64,000 bases of DNA, taken from NCBI RefSeq assembly GCF_004379255.2, contig NC_056035.1, positions 24,800,502-24,864,501 of the forward strand, given 5' to 3'. The notes below the pieces were generated by a model that did no database searches, was not told the DNA's origin, and was given only the letters and a program-made list of their open reading frames with translations. The DNA is from Salvia splendens. Its lineage: Eukaryota > Streptophyta > Magnoliopsida > Lamiales > Lamiaceae. Within the stretch, counting starts at the first letter, position 1. Every line of letters begins with the position of its first letter. The translations under genes and the position numbers were made by a program. Of this stretch, positions 1 to 10,608 are shown in pieces.

Positions 1-3000
1 TGGTCCCTCGAACCACTCATCAAATTCTTTCCAAATTCGGAGTGCGCCATGTCCTTGGATGAAGAGATGTTGAAGCGATTCGGTGCTTGGCCTATGGGGG
101 CAGCATTCGCACTTCGAGGCCAACTCAATTTTACGCCATTGGAGTTTCGAATCCACCGGTATCTGATTTGAGAGAAGGCGCCAGTTAAAAATGACTATGG
201 AAAGAGTAAGACCGGCCTTCCAGATATCATCAAGGCCTTGAATAATCGGCCTATGTGTTATCAAAGTCTCCCACGTTGTGACCAATGTGACGTCCCCATG
301 CCAGGATAGGGTCCATCCCGGGATGTCCGGTTCCCCGAGGATGATCGGTGATTCCCGGATCCGTTTTACAATGTGCTATGGGATTCCCGCTTTAGCTTGG
401 AGTAATCGTAGCTTCGGCTCGTCCCACACTCCATCTCTAATCAAATCTGAGACCAAAGTCGAGTCGGCGCCCCTCTCATCCATGCAGTGCTCTCGGAGAC
501 TCGAATCACCGAGCCAGATATCATCCCAAAAATAGATCTTACCATCCCCTAGCAACCACCGAATATAAGGTTGTGCTTGAGCCCTTGCTTTCAATAACTG
601 TTTCCATGTTGGGCTATGTCTCCCGGACGGCCTAGCCGTGAGCGGGGAGGAATTGCGGCAATACTTGATCATCATATACCTAGCCCACAAAGAGTTTTGT
701 TCCCGGAAGCGCCACCAAAGTTTGATGTTAAAGGCACGAAGGACTTCCTTGGATCTACGAATGTCGAGCCCTCCTTCGTTGTTCGGTAGGCAAATTTGAC
801 CCCACCCGATCCAGTGTGTCTTTTTTTCTTTCATTTGTAGAACCCCAAAAGAAGCGAGCCAACTGTTGATCAATTTGCTTGAGCGTCCCAGCTGTTGGTT
901 GAATTGCTTGGAAGATATGGATTGGGACCGCCTCAAGTGTACTCTTGATGAGCGTCAGTCTCCCCCCAAAGGATAGGTGTCGATGTGCCAAGCCGGATAT
1001 TCTTGCCGCGATCTTCTCCCATAGGAACATGAACATGTCGGTGAGTTTAACTCCTCGGTACATAGAGACACCCAGGTACACAAAGGGAGGAGTACCTCGA
1101 GAGAAACCGCCCTCGGATTGGATTGAGCCTGCCCAAGCCTCATACTCGACGGCGACATAGAAGTTACTCTTCGAGAGGTTGATTTACTGGCCTGAGACGT
1201 CCGCATACTCCTCCAAGCGCGCCCTAAGCTTGCGAAGAGATTCCGTGGCCGCTTGCGTGAAAATGATGTCCGCGTAGACTAAGTGACTAATTTCCATGCA
1301 CATGCAGGTGGCTTTGAATGTCATATCTCTATGTCCCAAGATAAGTTTGTCGAGGGCTGTAGAGAGGTAATTTGCGGCAATAACAAACAAGGACGGGGAG
1401 ATGGGATCTCCTTGCCTTAGCCCTCAGGTGGACTTAAAGAAGCCCGAAGGTGCACCATTGACAAGTACCGAGAACTAACAAGAACCAATTCATCTCTTGA
1501 TCACGGAGATCCAATTTTCGGGGAAGCCCATGCGCCGTAACACCTTGAAGAGAAAGGGCCACTGGACCCGGTCATATGCCTTAGCCATATCGATTTTGAC
1601 CGCAACGTTCGGGGCTGGTGCACATTGTGATAATTCATGGAACATCTCCTGAGCGAGGAGAACATTATCATAAAGCATACGACCCTTGACAAAGCCGCTT
1701 TGGTTTTGCGCGATAACTTTCAGTAGAAGGAGCGCAAATCGCTTCGTGAGGATCTTGGTGATAGCCTTGTTAATGACATTGCAGAGGCTAATATGCCTAA
1801 GTCACCCCATGTGTCCGGTGATGGCTTTTTGGGGATGAGGACAATACTAGTGGCTGTGATGCTTCGGGGAAGGTAGGCCTCAAGGAAGAACTGCTTGATC
1901 GCCTCCACTACATCCGATCCTACAATTTCCCAACATGCTTGATAGAAAGTTGCCGTGAAACCATCCGAGCTTGGTGTACTGTTACCGGATATATCAAAGA
2001 TGGCTCGTTTTACCTCACCCGCATCAGGTGGCTTGGCTAGGTCCTCATTTTGCTCCAAGGCCGGGAGTTGTTGGACCAAGCTGAGGTCTGGCTCGGCCAA
2101 CACCAGAGGCTCGGGGGCGAGAACGTTGTGGAAGAACTCAACCGCTGAGTTTTTGATCTCCGCCTCGTCCGTGATTTCGCGGCCATTAACCTTGATTTTG
2201 TGAATACGCATCCGGATCCTCTTTTGCTTCACCCAACTTTGGTAGAACCTTGTATTCTTATCTCCCTTCGCGAGCCACCTGAGGGTTGCTTTCTGCCTCC
2301 AGAAGTCCTCTTCCATCGTAAGGAGAAGGATGTAGTTGGCGACGAGCTTGTTTATCACCACTCTGTTCTCGGGCGTCGGCCTCTCTTCAAACTCAAGTTG
2401 TGCCACAGCCACATGTTCTTCCATATCCCAGAGATTATTGTGGATGTTCCCGAACGTTTCCTTATTCCACCGTTTCAGGGCTTTTTTAACCCTAGCTAGC
2501 TTGATCTGCAAGTTGAGGAGTCCCACGGCCTCCGTTGGAACCCCCCAATCATTCGCACGAGGTCGCTGAAACCCCTCATGCCGAGCCCACATATTCTAGA
2601 ATCGGAAGGCTCGACCTCCGTAATGGGTGTTCGGGAGTTTGCATCTAACCAAGACCGGTCCATGATCCGAGGCAACTCGGGGAAGGTTTGTTACCCTCGT
2701 AGCCTCAAAAGATCAAGCCCACGGTTCGCTCAAACAGGCCGTTTTTAGCCCAAGTGTAGTCCGAGCCATCAACTCCCGGGTCCAGCAGCTTGCAATCTTC
2801 AATGGTTTCGGCAAAATCATCTCGGCTTGTTTGTTGATCGCACTACCGGACCGGTCCCTCAGAGAGAGAATGGTATTGAAATCTCCTCCAATCAGCCACG
2901 GCACACCAGCCGTGCCGTGTGTAAGCTCCCGCATGCTGTCCCAATGTGGGTACCTCTCCACTCGCGTACATTTTGCATATAACGCCGATATGGCGATGTT

Positions 3001-3288
3001 GCTAGCTAGGCGGGGTGAAGACAGGATCCCATGCAAAACTTGTTCCGAGTCCATCTCGCTCTCAAACTCTGCCCCTTTTTCCACAAAGATCCATATCTTC
3101 CCATTGGTGTTTGAGCCTTTGAAGACCAGCCCCAATGCCTTGGAGTACTTCGCCGGGTTGGGTGTCGTAAACGGCTCCATTATTTCAAGGAAATTGACAT
3201 TGTAGGTTACTATTAGTCTTTTTAGAACGTTTTGGGTTGACGCATTTACGATCCCCCTAACGTTCCAAAACATGCAATTGAAAGACAT
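1..3288 (-). pseudogene. LINE-A ORF2 (endonuclease-reverse transcriptase), broken
   Basis: Decayed L1-type ORF2 read from 3288 leftwards. The start ATG (3286-3288) opens an APE-type endonuclease recognisable by the NVRG start, GGDFN near 2880 and TLG/SEPWA-like stretches, which runs to about 2713. A long open stretch at 2592-1720 holds the linker and the start of the RT. The RT continues in pieces at 1678-1490, 1390-1184 and 1081-376. The RT active site (about 1260-1285) reads YAD-IIF rather than the YADD-III of the intact copies, so at least one catalytic aspartate is lost. Between 1500 and 1720 the fingers/palm region is frameshifted. The C-terminal zinc-knuckle region is present at 1-250; the RNase H domain is outside the window. 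It cannot be functional. Confidence 0.88.
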
Positions 3289-3290
3289 AA

Positions 3291-5310
3291 TTAACAAGTA
3301 GGTGTCGTACCCGGTGGGTATGGAGGGCCCCCTTGAAAATTGATGATTTGGCAATCATTTTCATTTTGGTTCTGGACTTTCTTCTTGCCCCAGGGTTTGT
3401 CGGCATGTTGATCAAGGCTCGGGTGCAAGTAAACCTCAACATCCTCAGCGTCCTGATACTCATCTGTCTTGAATTCTCCCTCGGCCATGAGGGCGTAATA
3501 TTGGTTGGAACTATGAACCGTCCTTTGCGCCAGGGCCCCGTCCCCCGTGGCCGAGGAGCAAAAGATAACCTTGACTAATTGGCTGTGGCACGATCCACTT
3601 GGATCGGTGTGCCTAGGAGCTTACCAATGGCAAATAGAATCGATTGATCAAAGAGATGGATAGGGAGACCAATTAGGTTGCACCAATTCGCCGCAATTGG
3701 AGACTCACAAAAAGAGTCCAAATCCGAGGACCATTTGAAGACTCTCATGGGGTGTCGATCAATAAACCACATCGGGGTGCCTTTCGGGCCACTAAGCAGC
3801 CGAGCGTAATCCCCCAAGTCCTCGAATTGAACAAGAATATGTTTAGCATTAATGTACTTCCACGTATAACCTCGGTTATATCTGATATTATCAAGGGCCT
3901 TTTGAATTTAAATGAGATGCCGGAATAGAATGAGAGAACTTACCCATGATGGCGTGCCCAAGACTCGTTGCTAGCTTTTGAATTTCCATTGATGAAAACT
4001 AGATAGCCGGCCGGCCATTCGAGGTGGAGGCATAGCCGATGTTTTGAATGTTTTCCGGAATGAACACTTGCGGTCCCTCGGTGCTCGGAGTCTTTCGGAC
4101 CATGTCCGCCATAGACCTCGGATTTTGCGTGTGTCTCTCGGCATGGTCACCCTCGTCTGGCCGGATGGTGCTAGTCGAGCCCGCCGAGAGGTTGTGTATC
4201 ATGTGGTCCATGTTACCGGGCCTCCCATGTTCCCGGTCCCTTTCTGTCGCGGTTACCTCGGACATGGGTGTGTCGGCGTCGTGTGGGCCCGTCTCCCCAG
4301 CCCTAACTTGAGGGAAATTGCCCGTCGGGTTCGGGTTTGAAGACAAATGGCCCATCATGGCTTGGTCTAGCTGGTCGGCCAGCCTTGCTCTCGGGGTTGG
4401 CTTCGCCGAGCCATTCTCAAAGGACTCTCGGATCTTCCGAGTCCTACCTCGCTCAAGGGGTGGAAAATCTTCTAAAGAAGGGGCATTGGGCATGACAAAG
4501 GCTAGTTCAGGTGCCGACGTGAGAAGGGGATGAGGCTCTGCCACCAAATGCACTTACTCCGGCTGGGTCACGGCGAGGAGGGGCTGCGCCGCCATAGTGT
4601 CCATCTTCTCCGTCGCATCAAATGAGACAAGGTGCAAGATATTGTCATGATTTTGCTGACTTAGCTGCCTAGGGATGGCAACGAGTGAGGCACTTTCTAA
4701 AAGAGATTTTGTTCCTTTTTCCATTTGAGGAATGTTGACTTTCACTTCCCCCAAGGACATTTGCACATCCCATGGGACTTCCTTGTCCGCTTGGAAAGAG
4801 TGTGGGAGTTTGTCCTCATCTTGGTTGACAGAAGTCACATGGCCGCCGGGCACCTGGACGGAATCCGGTGGTGGCGCGGTGACGTCGTTGCCGTCGTGGA
4901 CGCTGGAATCCGGTATCTCCTTCACATAATCGATGGGGTGTGCTACACCATCCAAATTCAAATTTGCATCCTCAACTAGGTCCGAGAGAACCGAGGAGAG
5001 GCTCGCCTTGCATTTTGAATTCTTGGGGCCGGGGCTGTCGTCGCCACCAAAGGAGAGCTTCTTCAGTAACTGTTTGTCTTCTGGGAGGGGACGAATCTTT
5101 TCCGACCATTTTCTTTAGAGGGTGGAGCCGGTGTACCTTTCGGATTTTGCACCGGAGTTTAGTGGCTTTTAACTTCAACTTCATGCTCGGCGATTTAGGG
5201 AGAGGGTCCTCGGCCGACCGGAAGACCATTTGCTGGTCCGTGATGGAGCGAGGGGCCTCGGATCCCGGAGCGAGGGACCTCAGATCCTCGGCCGATGCAG
5301 CAAGTAAACT
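3291..5310 (-). pseudogene. LINE-A ORF1 (nucleic-acid-binding protein), broken and 5'-truncated
   Basis: Remnant of the LINE ORF1 protein in several frames: 5310-4972 (SITDQQMVF block and a basic stretch), 4961-4554, 4553-3999 (acidic/Ser-Pro-rich linker with a DFPPLERGR motif) and 3817-3575 (DUF4283-like core with RHPMRVFKWSSD and CNLIGLPIHLFDQ). Just after the RATAN motif the sequence jumps to the ORF1 C terminus (3488-3291), so the end of the core and the whole CCHC zinc knuckle seen in related copies have been deleted. ORF1 ends with TAA at 3293-3291, two bases before the ORF2 ATG. Confidence 0.85.
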
Positions 5311-5328
5311 TTGACTTCGAGTGAATTG

Positions 5329-5351
5329 GTTTCCTTGTTGGCCAAGTAAAC
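5329..5351. repeat. Short inverted repeat GTTT[C/A]CTTG...CAAGTAAAC, left copy
   Basis: A 23-bp near-palindrome with arms of about 9 bp. An almost identical copy lies 50 kb away at 55361-55383, directly after the poly(A) of LINE-B. The sequence following each copy is also loosely alike. The two copies therefore may mark the two flanks of the LINE-B insertion, or two members of an AT-rich repeat family. Confidence 0.5.
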
Positions 5352-5370
5352 CCAAGTATACAGAGTTATG

Positions 5371-5874
5371 CTATAAATTAGGGGTGGCAAATCGTGCGTG
5401 TCGGGTCGTTATCGTGTCGACACGATAACGACACGAACACGATAACAACAAACACGAACACGACCCGTTAAGAAAACCTCAAACACGAACATGAACACGA
5501 CACGAAACCCTCAGACACGAACACGACACGAACACGACACGAACCCATTAACGACACGAACACAATAACGACTCGATAACAACACGATCTGATAACGGTT
5601 AAACCTATTAAAAATGAAAATAATAAGAATTAATAATATTAAAATATTAGATTTGTTAACGGATAATACGAACACGACACGAACACGACACGGACACGTA
5701 TTGTTAACGGATAACACGAACCCGACACGAACACGACACGAAATTTTCGTGTCCTTAACGGGTCGACCCGATAAGGACACGAACCCAATAAGCTCTGACC
5801 CAAACCCATTATTTTCATGCCGGTTCGTGTCGTGTTATCGTGTCGTGTCAAAAATTGCCAGCCCTACTATAAAT
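5371..5874. mobile_element. Non-autonomous hAT-like MITE with 8-bp target duplications
   Basis: A 488-bp element (5379-5866) starts TAGGGGTGGCAA and ends TTGCCAGCCCTA, a 12-bp terminal inverted repeat with one mismatch. It is flanked by perfect 8-bp direct repeats CTATAAAT (5371-5378 and 5867-5874). An 8-bp duplication and this terminus are usual for hAT-superfamily elements. The interior holds no ORF of note. It carries many copies of a CACGAACACGA-type motif in both halves, around an AT-rich centre (about 5590-5660), and a perfect 28-bp palindrome at 5405-5432. It must have been mobilised by a transposase encoded elsewhere. Confidence 0.88.
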
Positions 5875-5971
5875 TAATTACCACGAGACAACAATGATAA
5901 TTATTCTATAAAATGATCTAGTCTTCGAAGCCATTGCATTAATAGATAGCAAACGATGCATATTTGCGGGC
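5875..5971. other. AT-rich flank between MITE and LINE-B, no feature recognised
   Basis: About 100 bp without coding potential. Parts resemble the AT-rich repeat at 55384-55467 and 56060-56170 (a run like AATGATAATTATTCTATAAAATGATC). It is probably the original left flank of LINE-B. Confidence 0.35.
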
Positions 5972-6495
5972 AATTGGATTCAAAACATCGGATATGCTTC
6001 TATGTCCAACGGTATCCCAACAATCTACTTCTCCGGTGCAGAAATCCAAAAATTGGTGACCAATCTCGGCCACGCCATTGTAGGTAAGTTCTCCCACTCT
6101 ATCCCGGCCTCGCATCAAATTCAAAAGGCGAAATATATTAATGCAAAACATATTCTTGTGCAATTCGAGGACATCATGGATTATGCTCGGCTCCTTAGCG
6201 GTCCTAAAGGAACGCCGGTTTGGTTCATCGACCGCCACCCGATGAGTGTCTTTAAATAGTCGCCGGATTTTGACGCATATTGTGAATCCCCAATAGCGGC
6301 GATATGGTGCAACCTAATTGGTTTTCCAATCCATCTCTTTGATCAATTGGCCGTCTATGCCATTGGGAAACTCCTTGGCACTCCCATTCAACTGGATCGT
6401 GCCACGGCCAACAACTCAAGACTCTCATTTGCTCGCATGTGCATCGAAATTGATATCACAAAACCACCACCCGACGAAATCATCTTGGATATTTG
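5972..6495 (+). pseudogene. LINE-B ORF1 core fragment
   Basis: Encodes the conserved ORF1 core: IQNIGYASMSNGIP, IYFSGAEIQKL, GHAIVGKFSHSIPASHQIQ, YINAKHILVQFED, IDRHPMSVFK, CNLIGFPIHLFDQ and SLSFAR-like ends leading to EIILDIC. Compared with LINE-C about 13 codons are missing after HQIQKA (near 6130), and a stop replaces the Trp after MSVFK (about 6257). The reading frame then runs straight into the gypsy LTR at 6496, where the gypsy pol C-terminal codons begin. The continuation of this ORF1 is found at 24067 and in each tandem unit. Confidence 0.85.
6491..6495. repeat. Left 5-bp target duplication (ATTTG) of the gypsy element
   Basis: ATTTG precedes the LTR start TGATGGAGC at 6496. The same five bases follow the LTR end ATATCA at 24067-24071, and LINE-B ORF1 reads continuously if one copy and the element are removed. 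A 5-bp duplication is the norm for Ty3/gypsy integrases. Confidence 0.85.
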
Positions 6496-7266
6496 TGATG
6501 GAGCTACACCCAAGCTGATCTACAAGGACAAGAAGATGGATCCATTGTTCATTCAAAGTGGACCAATTACAAGAGCTAGAGCTAAGAAGATAAAGGAGTC
6601 CATGATACTTTTAGTTGATGAAGTAAAAGCCCAATTCCAAGACCAATCTACATTGGGCCAAATGGTGAATATTATTCAAGTTAGTGGGCAGCCCAATGCA
6701 TGAAGTTTTGAGTCACTATATATCACATTTTGGAGGCCCAAATTGAAGATACATGATGCATTTTCGTCCAAGTTGGAGCAACCAAAATGAAGAGTCATTT
6801 TTAAGTTACTTTTTGAGTTAAATAGGTGACTTTAGATGTCCTAAAGTCACACCAATAGTTTAGGAGTTACTTTTCACTTATTATGAGTCATTCTAAAGGT
6901 CTTAAGTTGTACTAATGATATGAGACTTTCAAGAGTCCATTCTAGCCTATAAATAGGCTTGTAAGCATGTCATTTGAGGACGCCATTGATCAAATACGAA
7001 AATAGACTTTGTCTTGTGAGTTGAATTCTCTTTGTAGAGTTTTTCACTTGTTTGGAACTTATCAAGATACTTTGAGCAAGTTCTTGTGGCGTTCAACCAT
7101 ACCGAGGTTCTTGGCTGATCATATAGCCAACGGGTCGAGGTTTTCCAAGCTCTGGAAGTGGATCAAACAAGATTATCAATCAAGGGAGTCCGCTGCCAAA
7201 CCTTATACGTGGGGTTCTTGGATCAATATATCCAACGGGTCCTTCGTCCTATCCCAATCCATATCA
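6496..7266 (+). repeat. Gypsy 5' LTR (771 bp)
   Basis: Begins TGATGGAGC and ends CCATATCA. The first 207 bp encode the last residues of the pol polyprotein (stop at 6701-6703). A promoter TATAAATA is at 6948-6955. Against the 3' LTR I count roughly a dozen base differences by eye, so the insertion is not very recent. Further copies of this LTR (without the first about 290 bp) lie in each tandem unit to the right. Confidence 0.9.
6948..6955 (+). promoter_or_regulatory. LTR promoter TATA box
   Basis: TATAAATA within CCTATAAATAGG of the U3 region. It is repeated on the plus strand in LTR copies at 33870-33877, 36265-36272, 38654-38661 and 41043-41050, and on the minus strand near 10671-10678. 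Transcription would start about 30 bp further, near the GCATGTC motif. Confidence 0.6.
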
Positions 7267-7268
7267 TT

Positions 7269-7282
7269 TGGTATCACGAGCC
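7269..7282 (+). other. Primer binding site, initiator Met-tRNA type
   Basis: TGGTATCACGAGCC lies two bases after the LTR end. It matches the plant tRNA-iMet primer site TGGTATCAGAGCC apart from one inserted C. This fixes the 5' LTR and element orientation. Confidence 0.75.
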
Positions 7283-7771
7283 ATCTGGTATTGATCTATT
7301 CTTAGCTTTACCTTACATTCATATCGTAGTTTAAAAAAAAATCGAAAAAAAAAGTGAGAAAGGCTAGCACAACTTTATCTTTATTTTATCTAGTTGTTGC
7401 AAAAAAAGAAAAAAAAAGGGGCAAAAAAAAGTACATATAGTAAACATCTTTACTTTCTTTTATCCATTATCTTTTTTTTGCTTTACAAAAAGAAGCAAAC
7501 AAAAAAAACCAGAAAAAAAAACCCAAATACATTTTTCACATCATTTTCTCGACCATTTCCTTTCATCCTTCATTCAAGGGCTAAAGTTGGTTGATTGCTA
7601 TTTGTTCTTGTTTGTTCTTGATTTGTTTTATACTTGTGTTTTCTTTGCAAAAGAGAAAGAGTGGTAAAAGGCTTGAGAGTATTTGAGGGGAGGTAAAAGC
7701 CAACGAGTGATATACACGAGTGTTTTGTGAAGTTTATTTTTTTTTGTGTGATACACGAGTGAACTGTGAGG
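7283..7771 (+). other. Gypsy untranslated leader, A/T-rich
   Basis: No ORF. It holds A-rich runs (7332-7352, 7400-7430, 7490-7525) and a T-run near 7738. The part from about 7431 onwards is repeated in inverse orientation at 23454-23793. Confidence 0.7.
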
Positions 7772-8131
7772 ATGGATTCTACTGACGATCATATTCCAGT
7801 TGATCCTACGTTGAAAGCCATGCAACAACAATTTGCAAGGTTTGCACGGATTCTGGAAAGTGTTTCGGGGCGGTTGGAGAGGCTAGAAGTTCAGGCAACA
7901 AATGAAAATAATAACGAGGAGGAAGAGAGTGGAGGAGAAGATGATGCTTCATATAGGCATCGAAATGAGAGACGTGGAAACGGTAGAAGAGGGCGCACAA
8001 ATGAAGTGGATGGTGATTTGAGAAGCATCAAACTGAAGATCCCAACATTCCAAGGAAGGAGTGACCCCGAAGCTTATTTTGAGTGGGAGAGAAAGGTGGA
8101 TCTCATCTTTGAATGTCACAACTATTCCGAG
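7772..8131 (+). pseudogene. Gypsy gag N-terminal fragment, left copy
   Basis: Starts at ATG 7772 (MDSTDDHIPVDPTLKAMQ). It reads a Gln/Glu-rich N terminus, an acidic Asn-Glu stretch, an RRGNGRRGR basic patch, then LKIPTFQGRSDPEAYFEWERKV, the start of the retrotransposon gag core. After NYSEE (8131) it is cut and joined to LINE sequence. The same gag segment is present inverted at 23104-23453, also ending in a LINE at the same codon. Capsid function is impossible from this fragment. Confidence 0.85.
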
Positions 8132-8149
8132 GAGAGAAAGGTGGATCTC

Positions 8150-10353
8150 ATTAGATAAGCTCATCCTCGGCCAAAAGGACATGACGTTCAAAGCCTCCCG
8201 GAGATGCATGGAGATCAGCCATCTAGCCTATGCGGACGACATTATCATCTTCACTCAAGCGGCGGCAAATCCTATGCGCCGGCTAAGAGCCTGTCTCGAA
8301 AAATATGAAAGAGTCTCCGGCCAACAAGTCAGCCTCGCCAAGAGTAATTTCTATATTGCCGAGGCCCATGAACATTGGGCAAACTCGATCCAGGCGGAAG
8401 GAGGCTTCTCTAGAGGGGCCTTTCCTTTTCTCTATCTCGGTGTCCCTATCTACCGTGGTGTCAAGCGCACGGACATGTTCCTCTTTCTACGGGAAAAGAT
8501 TGCAAGAAGGATCTCAGGATGGGCACACCGTCACCTATCCTTTGGAGGAAGGCTTACGTTGATTAAGAGCACTCTTGAAGCGATCCCCTTGCACATCTTT
8601 CAAGCCGTCGAGCCCACGGCCGGTACCCTCAAGCAACTTGATCAACAAATGGCCCGATTCTTTTGGGGGTCTACGAATGAAAAGAAGCGGACCCATTGGA
8701 TTGGATGGGAACAAATGTGCCGGCCCACTGATGAAGGAGGCCTTGGGATCCGAAAAACTATGGAGGTCCTCCACGCTTTCAATATCAAACTTTGGTGGCG
8801 ATTTCGGGAGCAAAACTCCCTTTGGGCAAGATACATGATGGCAAAATATTGCTCCAACTCCACACCGCTCACCTTGAGATTGTCGAGCAGGAGTAGCCCT
8901 ACGTGGAGAAGGCTCTCAAGAGCATGGCCCCTCGCGCAACCGCACATGAGATGGCTAGTGGGACAAGGGGACATCTACTTCTGGGATGACATTTGGCTTG
9001 GCAATAGCCCTCTGAGGGAACTTAGCCTTGATGATAGGGGAAGACCAACCACCCGGGTCTCGGAGTTCATTACAAATGGTGGTTGGGATGTGCCCAAGCT
9101 TCAACTCCTTCACAATCAGGCCGGCCTCCCTCAGCATGTTATCGATGGCATCATTAATACACCGATCCTCCATGACGAACAGGATATCCCGAGGTGGAAC
9201 CTCTCTAAGCATGGGGAATTCACGGTGGCTTCGACATGGGACACACTTCGAGGACGAAACCCGATCATCCATGGTTTGGGGGACGTTTGGAAGGTAGGCC
9301 TCACCAACTCAATAGCCATCTTTATCTGGAGGCTTCTCTCCAATCGGGTGCCGGTTGACACGAAACTTCAGTGGCGGGAGATTGAGCTAGCTTCTAAGTG
9401 CCAATGCTGCCCCCACAGACCGAACACTGAGTCACTCCAACACCTCTTCATCCAGGGATATGGAGCTCGCAGAGTATGGAGTGAGTTCGACGGCTGGTTC
9501 ACAGGCCCGTTCCCACGCATCCATATCAATGACACAATCCCTACGAGAATCGAAGTGTGGGCGCGAAGGTGCCAACAGCCGAACAAGAAACATCTTAGCC
9601 GAGCCACTCCATACCTCATCCTTTGGTTTATATGGTCGGAGAGAAACAGGAGCCGCCACCAAGGCACACAGTTTAAACCACAAAACGTGGTATGGCAGGT
9701 CCACATGTTCATTCGAAATGCTATGTCTAATGGAAGCTTGAAGCCGAAACATTGGAAGGGAGTTAAACTTGGAATCAATATTCCTCAACAAGCGGCGGCA
9801 ATCAGGGCGCTACCCCTAGCCATGGCAATCAAATGGAACCCCCCGGATCAGCCGTGGATAAAGCTCAACACGGATGGCTCCTATAATGAAGCGAACGGCA
9901 GTACAGGGGCTGGCGGGATCATTCGAGACCACTCGGGTAAGATGCTCGTCGCCGTCAGCACACCCCTTGAAGCCCACTCGGCGTTAGAAGCGGAGCTGTT
10001 GGCCATGATTCACGGGCTAAATATAGCCAAGGAATACGGCCTACCAATCTGGATTGAGTCAGATGCAGAGCAAGCAATCAAATTGGTCAATGGGACGGGA
10101 TGGGGGCCGGCACTCGCTCGGCAAGCGGTGGCGCAACTAACCATTCTCAAACGCCAACTCAAATTCCGAGCCACCTTCATACACAGGGAGGGGAACAAAG
10201 CGGCGGACTTCCTTGCGAAAATGGGGCTAGTCCAAGACAGTGGCCTACGAATGCACTACAACTCAGCACCGAGAGAACTATTGGACTTGGTTAGATTGGA
10301 CGAGATGGGAGTGTCGCACATCCGAAACCTAGACGGGGACGGGCATCAAAGTT
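8150..10353 (+). pseudogene. LINE ORF2 C-terminal two-thirds (RT palm, zinc knuckle, RNase H)
   Basis: Reads without interruption from LDKLILGQKDMTF to GDGHQS and stop. It holds the RT YADD box (about 8229-8240), the LGVPIYRGVKRTDMF region, the FIWRLLSNRVPVDTKLQWRE zinc-ribbon with CQCC, and an RNase H domain with TDGS, EAELLA, ESDA and HREGNKAADFLA catalytic blocks. The endonuclease and the N-terminal half of the RT are missing. An open frame continues leftwards into out-of-frame gag but this is a by-product of the junction. Fragment, not a functional gene. Confidence 0.88.
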
Positions 10354-10569
10354 GATCATGAGACGACGGGAGACAATAGTGACTAGCTTTGTGGTTAATT
10401 GTTTTTTGGAAAGGAGTATGATGAGGTCCGAACCTTGTGGGATCGGACCGCATACTACTCTTGATTTTGTTACGGCACACCACTTTTGGGTGTGGCCACG
10501 CCTTGTAATTATCTCTTGTGGAAATATAGGGATGAGGGACCCACGAACCCTCCACCGTAGAGGTGTTTG

Positions 10570-10605
<36 letters not shown>
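10354..10605 (+). other. LINE 3' UTR and poly(A) of the truncated copy
   Basis: About 220 bp 3' UTR with the 7-bp stem GGTCCGA/TCGGACC, followed by A33. The same 3' UTR occurs, inverted, at 15352-15609 and directly at 32408-32649 and 48720-48988. Confidence 0.85.

Positions 10606-10608
<3 letters not shown>

Larger units (their letters stand above)
1..5310 (-). mobile_element. LINE-A, old L1-type LINE remnant, 3' end beyond the window
   Basis: A minus-strand non-LTR retrotransposon that enters the window inside the ORF2 zinc-finger region and ends near 5310 in the N-terminal part of ORF1. It resembles the LINE-1/2/3 elements further right along its whole length but carries many stops, frameshifts and deletions, so it is much older. 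The 5' end is truncated: the conserved pyrimidine-rich 5' terminus of this family is missing. RNase H, 3' UTR and poly(A) would lie left of position 1. No target duplication can be paired inside the window. Confidence 0.9.
8132..10605 (+). mobile_element. Truncated LINE copy derived from LINE-1, joined to gag
   Basis: From about 8150 the sequence is the 3' third of the LINE-1 type element (RT palm to 3' UTR), ending in a 33-nt poly(A) at 10573-10605. It shares base variants with LINE-1 that LINE-2 lacks: Ser instead of Pro in LRLSSRSS, GHQS instead of GYQS at the ORF2 end, and TTTTTT instead of TATTTT in the 3' UTR. The join at 8132-8152 contains a 21-nt stretch copied from gag 8084-8110. Immediately after the poly(A) lies the inverted gypsy LTR. 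Confidence 0.88.

Noticed and set aside
8061..10355. 764-codon open frame that starts in gag and continues into the LINE RT/RNase H
   Set aside because: The gag part is read in the wrong frame (RERWISSL), and the join is a rearrangement scar. Only the LINE ORF2 fragment is meaningful.
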